Source: Neoluteolibacter marinus
Lineage (GTDB): Bacteria > Verrucomicrobiota > Verrucomicrobiia > Verrucomicrobiales > Akkermansiaceae
Length of the DNA stretch: 64,000 nucleotides
NCBI RefSeq assembly: GCF_014904755.1
Contig: NZ_JACZFQ010000021.1
Span: forward strand, 1 to 64,000
Reading direction: 5' to 3'
Of this stretch, positions 8,001-15,903 are shown piece after piece. The notes beneath the pieces were generated by a model. That model was not told where the DNA came from. It ran no database searches and saw only the letters and a program-made list of their open reading frames with translations. Positions within the stretch are counted from its first letter, which is position 1. Each line of letters opens with the position of its first letter. The translations under genes were made by a program, and so were the position numbers.

Positions 8001-8570
8001 GTTCCCCAGGTCGCTGAAGGGCGCCACGGCGCGAACCGCCAGGCGTGCCGCTTCCCCGGGCCAGATCACGAACAAGGCCAGCAGCAAGGCCGCCAGCGCC
8101 ATGGCCGGCCGCGCCCACCGGCGCCCCGCCCCCGCGGCCTTGATCTCCGTCCGTGCATCGACCTGCTCGATGTCCGCACCCGCCGCACGTGCGAGTTCAT
8201 CCAACAACCCCGCCGAAGCCCCGCTGTTCGCATCGCGGATTTCCAGGATCGTGCTCATCCGCTCCTCGATCTCCGGATGCCGCCCCTCGATCCAGCGAGC
8301 CACCTGGACCAGGCCGATCTTCCTCGTGACCGGCTTGATTCCCGCGAAGAGGGCCGCACCCACTCCCAGCACCCAGGCCGTGAACATCGCCCAGCGTGCC
8401 GCCCCGGGCAGCGGCGCCATGAAATGATCGGCGGCCATCATCACCAGCAAGCCGCCCAACGCGACCGTAGCCACCAGCAGACCGCCGCGAAGCAACTGGG
8501 CCCGCCGGATGCGGCGCCTGACCCCGGCGAGCCGGCGTCCGATCTCCTGTCTTGATTGGTCCGAGTTCAT
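5007..8570 (-). CDS. DUF4175-like membrane protein with long coiled coil and PEQGS repeats
   Basis: This is a 1,187-residue protein. Two N-terminal transmembrane helices (about 28-48 and 58-78) are followed by a beta-rich extracytoplasmic part (about 190-500). A very long Glu/Ala/Gln-rich coiled coil spans about 520-830, and thirteen EQGSP-type pentapeptides about 838-902. A second Gln/Ala-rich helical region follows, then a collagen-like GPPGPPGGPPG stretch near 1,100. The C-terminal 45 residues are compact. The overall plan matches the DUF4175-type proteins found downstream of MoxR/DUF58/VWA genes in Planctomycetes and Verrucomicrobia; their function is unknown. It starts 18 bp after the VWA gene and overlaps the cyclase-fold gene by 4 bp. 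It could be a periplasm-spanning scaffold, which is inference from its shape. Confidence 0.82.
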   Translation of the reverse strand: MNSDQSRQEIGRRLAGVRRRIRRAQLLRGGLLVATVALGGLLVMMAADHFMAPLPGAARWAMFTAWVLGVGAALFAGIKPVTRKIGLVQVARWIEGRHPEIEERMSTILEIRDANSGASAGLLDELARAAGADIEQVDARTEIKAAGAGRRWARPAMALAALLLALFVIWPGEAARLAVRAVAPFSDLGNAAAVRFTVMPGDVELLEGDGVSIEVAYEGREQDLELVMDFDDGSQVTQPLLKSGEAWSYRMDPVRQGFRYRARAGRGESDAFRVTSWPMPAVVDPRVELTLPEYTGQPKQERALGRGVEAIRGTKVTLSGKLNTAIEAAWIEVGGKRLADGNVERSAGGGRVSLGWTMEAGESGEAVVWLKHRLGREVDALRFPYRVLDDLPPLVRWLKPVAKELRVRPDEVLALSYEVTEDHGVAALQIEVKTGGKQPFRLGRDLPEKVAGSATPARYRGNTEVALGELLEELPGAWEIRMRVRAEDGRPADLDGPGVGHSEWLLVRIDKNAESLARQELRVEHEEARETIEAAIRATREARERMDWHRGEMRNEALSKDAEKHFAEAREKLADAEADLKELAGRMEESVHASKAEQVRQASEEVAKAREDLESAPLQDDQEQREGKLDQARNEAEAAVKGLEEVRNQMDREKQRIEELARFLELAQQQTELARQADQMAEASPDEAVPQDWKDLQKAMEEALRQQLREQPQARAEALEAQAEEARELAAEARQLSEEQQRLAEQAKAMPVNAAEPPPAADGLREALAQEQQRIAEATAGQLAEARQERSKAADLLPQAVAETGEASEALSRGDDQAAAKSAKEAVQALRDAVADSPEQGSPEQGSTEQGSTEQGSTEQGSPEQGSPEQGGPEQGSPEQGSPEQGSPEQGSPEQGSPEQGIQSAAQAGMEHPSDDVEESRKAQVEALARRQEQVAGALEALAQGKNQEALQALESMQAEQAAALAEAVAGLPQVEGSGAMNEARDSSSQGSQQAQAAAEQGSQGKSQEAAGQHQQAAGSLQRSADALNRAADEFQRGAEQARGQQADPNRAPVSPADLAEAFQAASRASRQAQAAQAAGQASQAAEAMSRAAQAARQSMQGQSKPGQPGPPGPPGGPPGQRPDEGPRQREADPGVPPELAKLGISAADWEKIQATLKSDVGAAAGAGVPEEYRGLVRDYFDAMTKE
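5866..6060. repeat. 13-copy 15-bp tandem repeat inside the DUF4175-like gene
   Basis: Thirteen direct copies of a 15-bp unit (CTTCCTTGTTCCGGG on the plus strand, with variants) run without interruption. Because 15 is a multiple of three, each copy adds one pentapeptide (SPEQG, with STEQG and GPEQG variants) and changes in copy number keep the frame. The plus-strand left half contains TTGTT units and the right half TTGCT units, pointing to two rounds of expansion. It is a coding minisatellite, not a CRISPR array: there are no spacers. Confidence 0.95.
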
Positions 8571-8588
8571 GAGTTCAAGTCGATAGTT

Positions 8589-11000
8589 CTACGGGAGCCC
8601 GCCCCCTCTTCTGGTCACCCATTCCGCCGTCAGCAGGATCGCGAACAACCCGAGCACCCAGCCATTGTCCCACAGCGGGGTCTCGCGCAATTCCGTCCGC
8701 GCATTGCCATCCTTGAAAAACAATCCCGCCAATTCCGCCGCGGCGTCCGGCGTCACCACCTTGCCGCCGGAAAGCTGCGCCACCGTGTCCAGCAAGCCCC
8801 GGTTGAGCGTGGTCTCGGCCAGTTCCACCGGACCTCGGGAACCCACGACCCGAAGTCCGACGCTCACCCCGTTGGCCCCGTCCTCGGCCGTCAGACGGGC
8901 CACCTCCGCCCCCTGTAGACGGATCTCGTAGCGACCGGCATCCGCCAAGGGCTCCATCACCGCTTCATACAAGCCGCTCGAGTTCTCGACCGCCGACATC
9001 GCCACGCTCGTCAAGACCTGCCCGTCGCGGACGAGTTCGGCGGTCAAGTCGGTGGATTCGACGGGACTCAGCTCGGAGTCCCTCAAACGCGCCGTCACGG
9101 TGATCTTGTCATCGGCCGTGTAGGTCAACTGGTCCGTCCCCAGGCGGACGCGGGAAGCGCCCGCCCGCAGCACCGGCCCGGCACCCCAACGCACGAGGTT
9201 TCCCCAAAAGCGATGATGATAGAGGTCCCCGGCGCCCTCCCGCAGACGCCAGGTGCGATCCGTCAGCAACAACGCCACCTTGCCCTTGCCGGACTGGCGC
9301 GTGACCAGCAACGCGGACTTGGCCTCCTGCTCGCGGCGCTTGACCATCGCATCCAGCGCCTCGCCCAGATCCCGCCCCCCGGTCACCTGTCCCGGACCAC
9401 GGCCATCGTCCGCCGTCAACAGCACTTCCGCCCCCTCCTTCAAGCCCGCGATCGGCTGGCGCCAGCGCAACTCGGGAAACCCGGCCCACACCGCGGCGTT
9501 CTCGGTCTCCCCGCTCGACTGCTGCGTCACCGGGTGCGCCCGGCCCTCGGATGTCAGGGAAATGCGGAACGGCTCCCCGCCCGCCGAATAAAAACTACGA
9601 CGTCCCTCGTAACCCTCGACCGGAACCAGCTCCCGCCCCGCCACGGAAGTGAGGCCGTGCGGCATGAACTGCGGCCCCGCGACCATCACCAGCATGGCCG
9701 CCCGCTCCTTCACGCAGCCCGCGATGATTTCCCAGGTCGCCTCGTCGATCGCATCCGGCTCGATGTCACCGAGGATGATCACGTCGAACTTCCGCCATTC
9801 TTCGGCCGTCGCAGGCAATCGCGTCGCCTGGGCCTCGCCGAAAGGACGCGAAGCCGAAGCCGGGATCTCCTCTTCCTCCTGCCCCGCGATGCGATCGGGA
9901 TGCAGGAGCACGTACTGGAGATGCACCGACTTGTCGCGCCCGTAGAAGAGGTTCCGGAGATAGCGGAATTCCCAGCGCGGGGTGCCCTCGACGATCAGGA
10001 CATTGGTGCGAGCATCGGTGATCGACGTCTCGAAATCCCAGCCGTTGTTGTCGGCGAACCGCTCGCCCTCAAGGCCGTCGATCTCGATGCGGAATCCCCC
10101 GACGCCCCCTTCCTCGGGCACGGTCACGAACCGGACTTCCTCGCGATGGTGATCCTGCGGCACCTGCACCACCCGCTCCTCGAGCAGCTTTCCATCCCGC
10201 ATCAGGCGGACCTTCGCTTGCTTGCCCTTGTAGCCATCGAACTTCAGGGCCGCGGCAACCCTCATCCGGTCGCCAAGATGGATTGCCTCCGGAGCTTTCA
10301 CTTCCAGGATGGAGGCATCCTTGGGCGGCTCGACACTGCCGCTGGCGATGATGCCCACCGGAGCGTCGAGGATGCCGAAGCGCCGCGCCACGTCCTCGAC
10401 GTGTCCCGGCCGGTTATGACGGCCGTCGCTGACCATGATCACTCCCGCCAGGCTGTCCGGCGGCACTTGCTCAAGAACCGTCCCGAGGGCAGACGCCAGG
10501 TCCGTCGCATCGTTCCAACCCGCCGCCTTCGACTCGCCGTCCTCACGGATGCTGCGGGCCGCCAGCACTGTGCGGACCTTCATCGTTTCGCCGATCCGGT
10601 CGAGAATTCCCGACACCTCCAGTCCGGCCTTGCCCAGATCCATCCGGGAGGCCGCGGCACCGTCGTCGGTCAGATGCATCGACGCCGAATCGTCCAGCAC
10701 CACCACGACCTCGCGTTGCGGCTCCCGCTCGACCATGCGGACCCACACCGGCTCGATGAGGATCCACCCGAGGACTGCCAAGGCCGCCAAGCGCCAGGCC
10801 ACCATCCACCGTGCCCGGCGGGGAGCGACGGCGCCGGACTCGTACCGATAGAGCAAGAGGATCGCCTCGATGGCCAGGGCACCGCCGACGGCGATTCCCC
10901 AAACCGGCCGGTCCGGGGTGAGACGCACGATCGATCCCAAGCCGGTGAGAACGCCCCACAGGACCAGGAAAACGATCGGGATTCGGATCAAATGCTTCAT
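8589..11000 (-). CDS. VWA-domain membrane protein with glutamine-amidotransferase-like domain
   Basis: This protein has 803 residues. Three hydrophobic helices (about 5-25, 33-52 and 68-90) precede a von Willebrand factor A domain whose MIDAS metal motif is DDSAS (about 103-107). A beta-sandwich region follows. Next comes a class-I-amidotransferase-like fold (about 330-470: NVLIVEGTPRWEFRYL...FDVIILGDIEP), which lacks an evident catalytic Cys triad. The last 30 residues include another helix (WVLGLFAILLTAEWV). The ATG at 11000 has CAGGAG nine bases upstream; an ATG at 11009 overlaps the previous stop but leaves no spacing from that sequence. The gene is third from the end of the MoxR operon. 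VWA proteins next to MoxR ATPases are thought to be chaperone partners or assembly factors; the target here is unknown. Confidence 0.85.
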   Translation of the reverse strand: MKHLIRIPIVFLVLWGVLTGLGSIVRLTPDRPVWGIAVGGALAIEAILLLYRYESGAVAPRRARWMVAWRLAALAVLGWILIEPVWVRMVEREPQREVVVVLDDSASMHLTDDGAAASRMDLGKAGLEVSGILDRIGETMKVRTVLAARSIREDGESKAAGWNDATDLASALGTVLEQVPPDSLAGVIMVSDGRHNRPGHVEDVARRFGILDAPVGIIASGSVEPPKDASILEVKAPEAIHLGDRMRVAAALKFDGYKGKQAKVRLMRDGKLLEERVVQVPQDHHREEVRFVTVPEEGGVGGFRIEIDGLEGERFADNNGWDFETSITDARTNVLIVEGTPRWEFRYLRNLFYGRDKSVHLQYVLLHPDRIAGQEEEEIPASASRPFGEAQATRLPATAEEWRKFDVIILGDIEPDAIDEATWEIIAGCVKERAAMLVMVAGPQFMPHGLTSVAGRELVPVEGYEGRRSFYSAGGEPFRISLTSEGRAHPVTQQSSGETENAAVWAGFPELRWRQPIAGLKEGAEVLLTADDGRGPGQVTGGRDLGEALDAMVKRREQEAKSALLVTRQSGKGKVALLLTDRTWRLREGAGDLYHHRFWGNLVRWGAGPVLRAGASRVRLGTDQLTYTADDKITVTARLRDSELSPVESTDLTAELVRDGQVLTSVAMSAVENSSGLYEAVMEPLADAGRYEIRLQGAEVARLTAEDGANGVSVGLRVVGSRGPVELAETTLNRGLLDTVAQLSGGKVVTPDAAAELAGLFFKDGNARTELRETPLWDNGWVLGLFAILLTAEWVTRRGGGLP

Positions 11001-11005
11001 CGTCG

Positions 11006-13831
11006 TCATCTCCTGCCGGCCCACACCGCATCGTCGCCGAAATCCACCCTTACGTTCTCGGCGCTCCGCCTGGAGCGCGAAACCCATCGGGACAAAACGC
11101 TTTCCAACAAGAACAAGACAAACGCCGCCACCGCCAGCAGCTTCCAGATCTCGCGACCGAAGCCCTTGCCCTGCAGCACCCCGATCATGTCCTCGACCGA
11201 GCCCGGCTGGAGAAGATCGACATGACCCCGAACCAACGCGAGGTCATCCTCCGACCTCGGCTCGAAATGACTCTCCACCGGATCCCGGATCACCGCGACC
11301 GGCAGAACCGCCTTTTCAGGCAGGGCCATCAAATCGCGGAGACCCTCGTCGGCGCTCACCTGATAGATCCCGGGCACGGCCGGTCCGCTGATCGCCAGCT
11401 CGCGCCCACGCCGTGCCGGCCTCAGCGACGCTTCGCGCGGCAACCCGTCCGGATCCATCACCCGCATCGGCTCCGCGGTCTCCAGCGGTTCCGCCCGGAA
11501 GGCGTAGCCGGGAATCAGGTGCCGCTTGCCACCGGGCGGCTGCCAGAACAACTGGATCCGGGCGTCGCCGCCATCCTCCCGGTATTTCGCTCGGAACTCC
11601 ACTGGTTTGCCTTCCTCCAACATCACCTTGCCGAGGTTCTTGTTGCCGTACTCGGCCCGCAAGGTGGTGTGGTCGCCGATCTTCACCTCGATGGTGTCAT
11701 CGACCTCCGCGAACAGCTCGAACTCCCCGCTGGCGGGCGGTATCAGCTGACCCCGCCACTCGACGGAGAAGCGGTCCCGGCCCAGTCGTTTGTCCGGGCC
11801 ACTACCCTCCCAACGGAAATCGATGCCCGGATCGACCCTGACCAAGGCCGGTCGGCCGCGCCACTCGGGATTCTTGTAGTAGCTACCGGTCAGGCCGCCG
11901 GATGCGCCGTGGAGATCCACCGCCGGGCTCCACGCCGCCTCGACATTGAGATCGGCACCATGACCTGCCGTCCACGCGACCAGTTCGTGAACCAGCGGCA
12001 CGAAGGTTTTCAACGCCGGCAAATTCCCGGACCGGGCATCGAAAGCACAGGTGGCGAGCATGCAACGCCCGTTGCCATAACCTCTGGCGGCGAGGAACGT
12101 GTCGCCATTGAGAAAAGCTGCCGCTTGGACGCCGCCCCCGGCCGCCCCGAGCTTCCACCACTGCCGGACCTTGGCCGAGTCGATGTCCGTCGACTTGCCG
12201 TCCTTGAAGATCGAGACCGCCTCGTGGAGGAAGGTCGCCGAAGCGGGTGAAACGCCGTCCTCGCTGACTGCCATTTCACCGAGCGTCATCGGCAACAGCA
12301 GACCATCGCCTCCCTTCCACTCGTTGTAGAAACCGGCATCGGTCCGTGGACCGGCGATCACCAGCAAGCCGGCCCCGTCGCCAACCATCCCCGCGAGCTT
12401 CGTCGAAATCCGCTCAGGCAAACGCGGCACGTCCGCGAGCACGACCACCGCCCGGTCCTCGAGATCTTCCGGCTTCAACTCCGGTGCGGGGATCACCTCC
12501 GGATCCATCAGGAAATCCGCGCCCGCATCCTTGCCGCGGCGAACTTCCACCGAAGGCGCGAGCGCCAGCGCCGCATACCCCGATGCCCGCTCGAAGAACG
12601 AGCCGGCCGGATTGCCGTCAACCAGCAACACCGGCAGCTTGCTGCGCACATCGACCACCCGCTCGGCCCGGTCGTCGGTCCTCAGGTCATCGCCACTCTC
12701 CATCCGGGCGGAAATCACCTGCGGTCCGGGCTTCCGGAATCGATACTGGAACTCGACGGTTTCCTGCTGTCCCGCCACCAACAATCCCACCGGCTTCTCC
12801 GCCACCTGCTCGCCGGCAATTTCCAGGCTCACCGGCCCCGGGGTGACCGCTTCGGTTCCGGTGTTCTCCACCAGCACCCGCAGCGTGACCTCGCGGTCGG
12901 TGCCGACCACACGGCGCGACACCTCGATCCCGGCAATCGCGACGTTGCGCAGCACGGCCGGCACGCCGAAATCACGCAGCAGAAGCTTCGGCTTCGACGG
13001 CAGGGCCGACCAGGCTTCTTCCAGACCGTCCCAGGCATTCGGATTGTCGAATCGCCAGCCACCGCGCTGGGCATCTGTGAAAACAACGATCTCCTTGGTG
13101 GCGCTGGTACCTTCAGCCAGTCCGAGCGTCGCCATGCCCAGCGCTTCATGGGCCCGGAAGGTTCCCCCCACCGGCCTCAGCCCGTCGAGGACTCCCAGCA
13201 CGTCGGCCCGGTGCGTCAACGGCGACGCCGTTACCGCCTCCGGGGCCGGTCCACCGAGGATCACGAGGAAGGCCGTCCCGCGGGGAGCTTCCTTCACCAG
13301 TTCCTTGGCCTCTTCGACCGCGTGGGCAAACACCGTCTTGCCGTCCCGGGAAAGTTCCATCGAAGCCGAGGCGTCGATCACCAGCGCCACGTCCCGGCGA
13401 CCGCTGGCCTCGAAACGTTTCAAGTTGAGGTTGCGCTCGAACATCACCAGCGCGGCGGCGCCCAGAAGCAGCAACAACGCCACCGCCCGCAACAGCCAGC
13501 GAACCTTCCCGGACAGCACGACTGAGCCGCCGGCCAGCGCGATCCCGACAAGAGCCGCCGGCAACACGAACAGCCATGGAACCGAAGAATCCGGCGGCAC
13601 GAAAGGCCGTGCCACGGCGAGGGCGACCAAGCCTAACAGCAAACAGCGGGCCGCCATGAGGAGCAGGTCCTCCCACTCCATCTTGCGCCGCCTCATCGCC
13701 ACCGTGTCGAAGAGGAAGCGCATGGCGCCCCAGTCAATCGGTTTCGCCGCCTGCCGCCTGACCAGATGGATGATGATCGGGATCGCCACTCCCGCCAATC
13801 CGGCAAGCAACCATGGATTGAGGAACAGCAT
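11006..13831 (-). CDS. BatA-like VWA protein with an inserted PA14 domain
   Basis: This protein has 941 residues. The N-terminus (LFLNPWLLAGLAGVAIPIII, then HLVRR) is the BatA/aerotolerance-type membrane segment (PF07584), followed by helices near 55-75, 85-105 and 112-130. A VWA domain carries the MIDAS motif DASAS at 153-157. Residues about 647-787 form a PA14 domain (GLTGSYYKNPEWRG..., GEFELFAEVDDT, then ...IQLFWQPPGG), a module that usually binds glycans. A final transmembrane helix is at about 895-915. PA14 inserted into a BatA-type protein suggests the extracytoplasmic part contacts cell-wall or capsule sugar; that is inference. The gene abuts the DUF58 gene with no spacer (stop at 13832, start at 13831) and is co-transcribed with it. 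Confidence 0.86.
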   Translation of the reverse strand: MLFLNPWLLAGLAGVAIPIIIHLVRRQAAKPIDWGAMRFLFDTVAMRRRKMEWEDLLLMAARCLLLGLVALAVARPFVPPDSSVPWLFVLPAALVGIALAGGSVVLSGKVRWLLRAVALLLLLGAAALVMFERNLNLKRFEASGRRDVALVIDASASMELSRDGKTVFAHAVEEAKELVKEAPRGTAFLVILGGPAPEAVTASPLTHRADVLGVLDGLRPVGGTFRAHEALGMATLGLAEGTSATKEIVVFTDAQRGGWRFDNPNAWDGLEEAWSALPSKPKLLLRDFGVPAVLRNVAIAGIEVSRRVVGTDREVTLRVLVENTGTEAVTPGPVSLEIAGEQVAEKPVGLLVAGQQETVEFQYRFRKPGPQVISARMESGDDLRTDDRAERVVDVRSKLPVLLVDGNPAGSFFERASGYAALALAPSVEVRRGKDAGADFLMDPEVIPAPELKPEDLEDRAVVVLADVPRLPERISTKLAGMVGDGAGLLVIAGPRTDAGFYNEWKGGDGLLLPMTLGEMAVSEDGVSPASATFLHEAVSIFKDGKSTDIDSAKVRQWWKLGAAGGGVQAAAFLNGDTFLAARGYGNGRCMLATCAFDARSGNLPALKTFVPLVHELVAWTAGHGADLNVEAAWSPAVDLHGASGGLTGSYYKNPEWRGRPALVRVDPGIDFRWEGSGPDKRLGRDRFSVEWRGQLIPPASGEFELFAEVDDTIEVKIGDHTTLRAEYGNKNLGKVMLEEGKPVEFRAKYREDGGDARIQLFWQPPGGKRHLIPGYAFRAEPLETAEPMRVMDPDGLPREASLRPARRGRELAISGPAVPGIYQVSADEGLRDLMALPEKAVLPVAVIRDPVESHFEPRSEDDLALVRGHVDLLQPGSVEDMIGVLQGKGFGREIWKLLAVAAFVLFLLESVLSRWVSRSRRSAENVRVDFGDDAVWAGRR

Positions 13832-14764
13832 CTACTTCCGGCCTCCCAGGTAGCGCAACAGGGTATCCCGCAGCGGGGTTTTGGTGTTCACCGCCACGTA
13901 GTCGGCCCGGAGCTTCCCGCAGGCACCGTCGATCTTCTTCACGAAGTCGCGGATCTTCTCGAGGTAGGCGGCCCGGATCGCCTGGGGATCGATCCGCAGC
14001 ATCGCCTCGACGCCCTCGAGATCGCGGAAACGCTGGAAATTCTTGAACGGGAAAGTCAGCTCTTCCTCGGCGAGGAGATGGAAGACCACCAGCTCATGCT
14101 GGCGGAAGTCGAAGTGATGAAGCGCCTCGATGATCTTGTCCGGGTCGTCGAAGAGGTCGCTGATCAGGATCACCAGGCCACGCCTCGGAATACGCTCCGC
14201 CACGCCGTGCAGGACGCCGCCCACGTCGGTATCCTCCCCGGCTTTGGTGTCGTGGAGTTCGTCCAGGATGCGCCGCACCTGGCTCGGGCGGCTGCCGCTG
14301 CGGATGAAGCTCCGCACGGTCTTGTCAAAGGTCACTAGGCCGGCGCCGTCGCCCTGCTTGACGAAGAGGTAGGCCAGCGCGGCGGCGAGGTGCTTGGCGT
14401 ATTCGAGCTTCGAAAGCACCGTCTCCCCCGACCTGGCCGCGTGGTCGCCGGTGTAGTTCATCGATCCCGAGACATCGATCGCGAGGGTCGCGCGGAGGTT
14501 GGTCTCCTCGATGTACTGGCGGATCACGTTGTGATCGCTTTTCGCCATCACCCGCCAGTCCAGGTTCTTCGGATCGTCGCCAGGGACGTACTGGCGGTGC
14601 TCGGCGAACTCGACCGAGAAGCCCTTGTCCGGCGACGTGTGCCGCCCGGTCAAGGTGCCTTGCATCCGTCTCCGGGCATACCACTCGAGCCGGCGCATCA
14701 CGCCCATCGTCTCCGGCGGGAGGAGCCGCATGCACTCGGGCAGCTTCAGCGAATCACCGGACAT
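13832..14764 (-). CDS. DUF58 protein with a VWA-like fold
   Basis: This 310-residue soluble protein of the DUF58 family shows the hallmark GRHTSPDKGFSVEFAEHR, the PGDDPKNLDWRV block, and a MIDAS-like DVSGS in LAIDVSGSMNY. DUF58 proteins almost always sit next to MoxR AAA ATPases, as here, and are presumed to work with them. The frame has a TTG at 14773 overlapping the MoxR stop. The ATG at 14764, five bases after that stop, is the more ordinary start and is chosen. It is the second gene of the operon. Confidence 0.9.
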   Translation of the reverse strand: MSGDSLKLPECMRLLPPETMGVMRRLEWYARRRMQGTLTGRHTSPDKGFSVEFAEHRQYVPGDDPKNLDWRVMAKSDHNVIRQYIEETNLRATLAIDVSGSMNYTGDHAARSGETVLSKLEYAKHLAAALAYLFVKQGDGAGLVTFDKTVRSFIRSGSRPSQVRRILDELHDTKAGEDTDVGGVLHGVAERIPRRGLVILISDLFDDPDKIIEALHHFDFRQHELVVFHLLAEEELTFPFKNFQRFRDLEGVEAMLRIDPQAIRAAYLEKIRDFVKKIDGACGKLRADYVAVNTKTPLRDTLLRYLGGRK

Positions 14765-14769
14765 GGGGA

Positions 14770-15777
14770 TCAAACGACGAGCTCTTCGCGCGGGGCGAGG
14801 GTCTTGATCAGGCGCTGGATGACGTCGTCGCTGGTGACGCCTGCCGCCTCGGCGTTGAAGGTCGTTAGCACCCGGTGGCGGAGCACCGGAGTGGCCACCG
14901 CCGCAACATCGCCGGTGGTCGCGTGGAAGCGGCCTCGCAACACGGCGTGGGCCTTGGCCGCGGAAATCAGGCAGATGCCCGCCCGGGGCCCGGCACCCCA
15001 GCCGACCATCTCTTTCACAAAGTCCGGCGCCGAGGCATCCTTCGGCCGAGTCGCACGGGCGATCTTCGCGGCGAAATCGATGACGTGATCACCGACCGGG
15101 ACCCGCTTCACCACTTCCTGCATGCGGAGGATTTCCTCGGCATTCATCAACGGGGTGATTTCCGCGGAGCCCGGGCTGGTGACGCGGCGGATGATCTCGC
15201 GCTCTTCCTCTTCGCCGGGATAGTCCACCACGATGTTGAAGAGGAAGCGATCCAGCTGGGCCTCGGGGAGCGGGTAGGTTCCCTCCTGTTCGATCGGGTT
15301 CTGGGTGGCGAGGACGAAGAACGGTTCCGGCAAGTGCAAGGTGTGTTCGCCGACGGTGACGTGATGCTCCTGCATCGCCTCCAACAGGGCCGCCTGGGTC
15401 TTGGGGGGCGTCCGGTTGATTTCATCGGCAAGCACCAGGTTGGAGAAAATCGGTCCATGCACGAAGCGGAACCCACGGCGGCCGGTTTCCGGATCGACCT
15501 CGAGGACGTCCGTGCCCGTGATGTCCGCGGGCATCAGATCGGGGGTGAACTGGATCCGCTTGTAGCCGAGATCGAGCGCCCGCGACAGGGTGGAAACCAG
15601 CAGTGTCTTGGCCAGTCCCGGCACGCCGACAAGCAGCGCATGCCCCCGGCAGAAGATGGCCATCAGCGCCTGCTCGACCACCTGCTCCTGCCCGACGATG
15701 ACGCGCCCGAGTTCCTCTTTCATCCGCCCGTAGGTCGCGTGGAGTTTTTCGACCGCCGCCTTGTCGTCGTTGCTCAT
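14770..15777 (-). CDS. MoxR-family AAA+ ATPase
   Basis: This 335-residue ATPase of the MoxR family has Walker A GVPGLAKT and Walker B LVLADEINR, followed by the typical TPPKTQAALLEAMQE and LATQNPIEQEGTYPLPEAQ blocks and an AAA lid. MoxR ATPases are chaperone-like and help assemble or activate partner proteins, usually VWA-domain proteins encoded nearby; three VWA-type proteins follow here. The start is the ATG at 15777, which begins MSNDDKAAVEKL. The 126 bp between this gene and the divergent mlaE should hold the promoter of the six-gene operon. Confidence 0.95.
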   Translation of the reverse strand: MSNDDKAAVEKLHATYGRMKEELGRVIVGQEQVVEQALMAIFCRGHALLVGVPGLAKTLLVSTLSRALDLGYKRIQFTPDLMPADITGTDVLEVDPETGRRGFRFVHGPIFSNLVLADEINRTPPKTQAALLEAMQEHHVTVGEHTLHLPEPFFVLATQNPIEQEGTYPLPEAQLDRFLFNIVVDYPGEEEEREIIRRVTSPGSAEITPLMNAEEILRMQEVVKRVPVGDHVIDFAAKIARATRPKDASAPDFVKEMVGWGAGPRAGICLISAAKAHAVLRGRFHATTGDVAAVATPVLRHRVLTTFNAEAAGVTSDDVIQRLIKTLAPREELVV

Positions 15778-15903
15778 GATCCCGGGCATACGCCCGGCCC
15801 TTCCATCAAGTTGCATCGAATCAAACGCGTTCCGAAGTTTTTCCCGCTGTCGCGGTACTCGCCAATCCACGGGTGGCCGGTTAGGCTCTTCGGCGTGGGT
15901 TTC

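Noticed and set aside
5321-8555. Two long plus-strand open frames (about 731 and 811 codons) opposite the DUF4175-like gene
   Set aside because: Proline/arginine-rich, low-complexity translations without motifs; they are antisense shadows of a real gene in GC-rich DNA.
9213-11225. Long plus-strand open frame of 670 codons
   Set aside because: It lies opposite the VWA gene, which has clear membrane helices and a MIDAS motif. The antisense translation is His/Arg/Pro-rich and matches nothing.
12531-13853. Plus-strand open frame of 440 codons rich in Ser/Arg/Thr
   Set aside because: It is antisense to the BatA-like VWA gene and has biased composition without a domain.
14875-15903. N-terminal extension of the mlaE frame over the MoxR gene
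   Set aside because: The extension lies entirely opposite a well-supported MoxR ATPase gene, and MlaE is full length from 15904.
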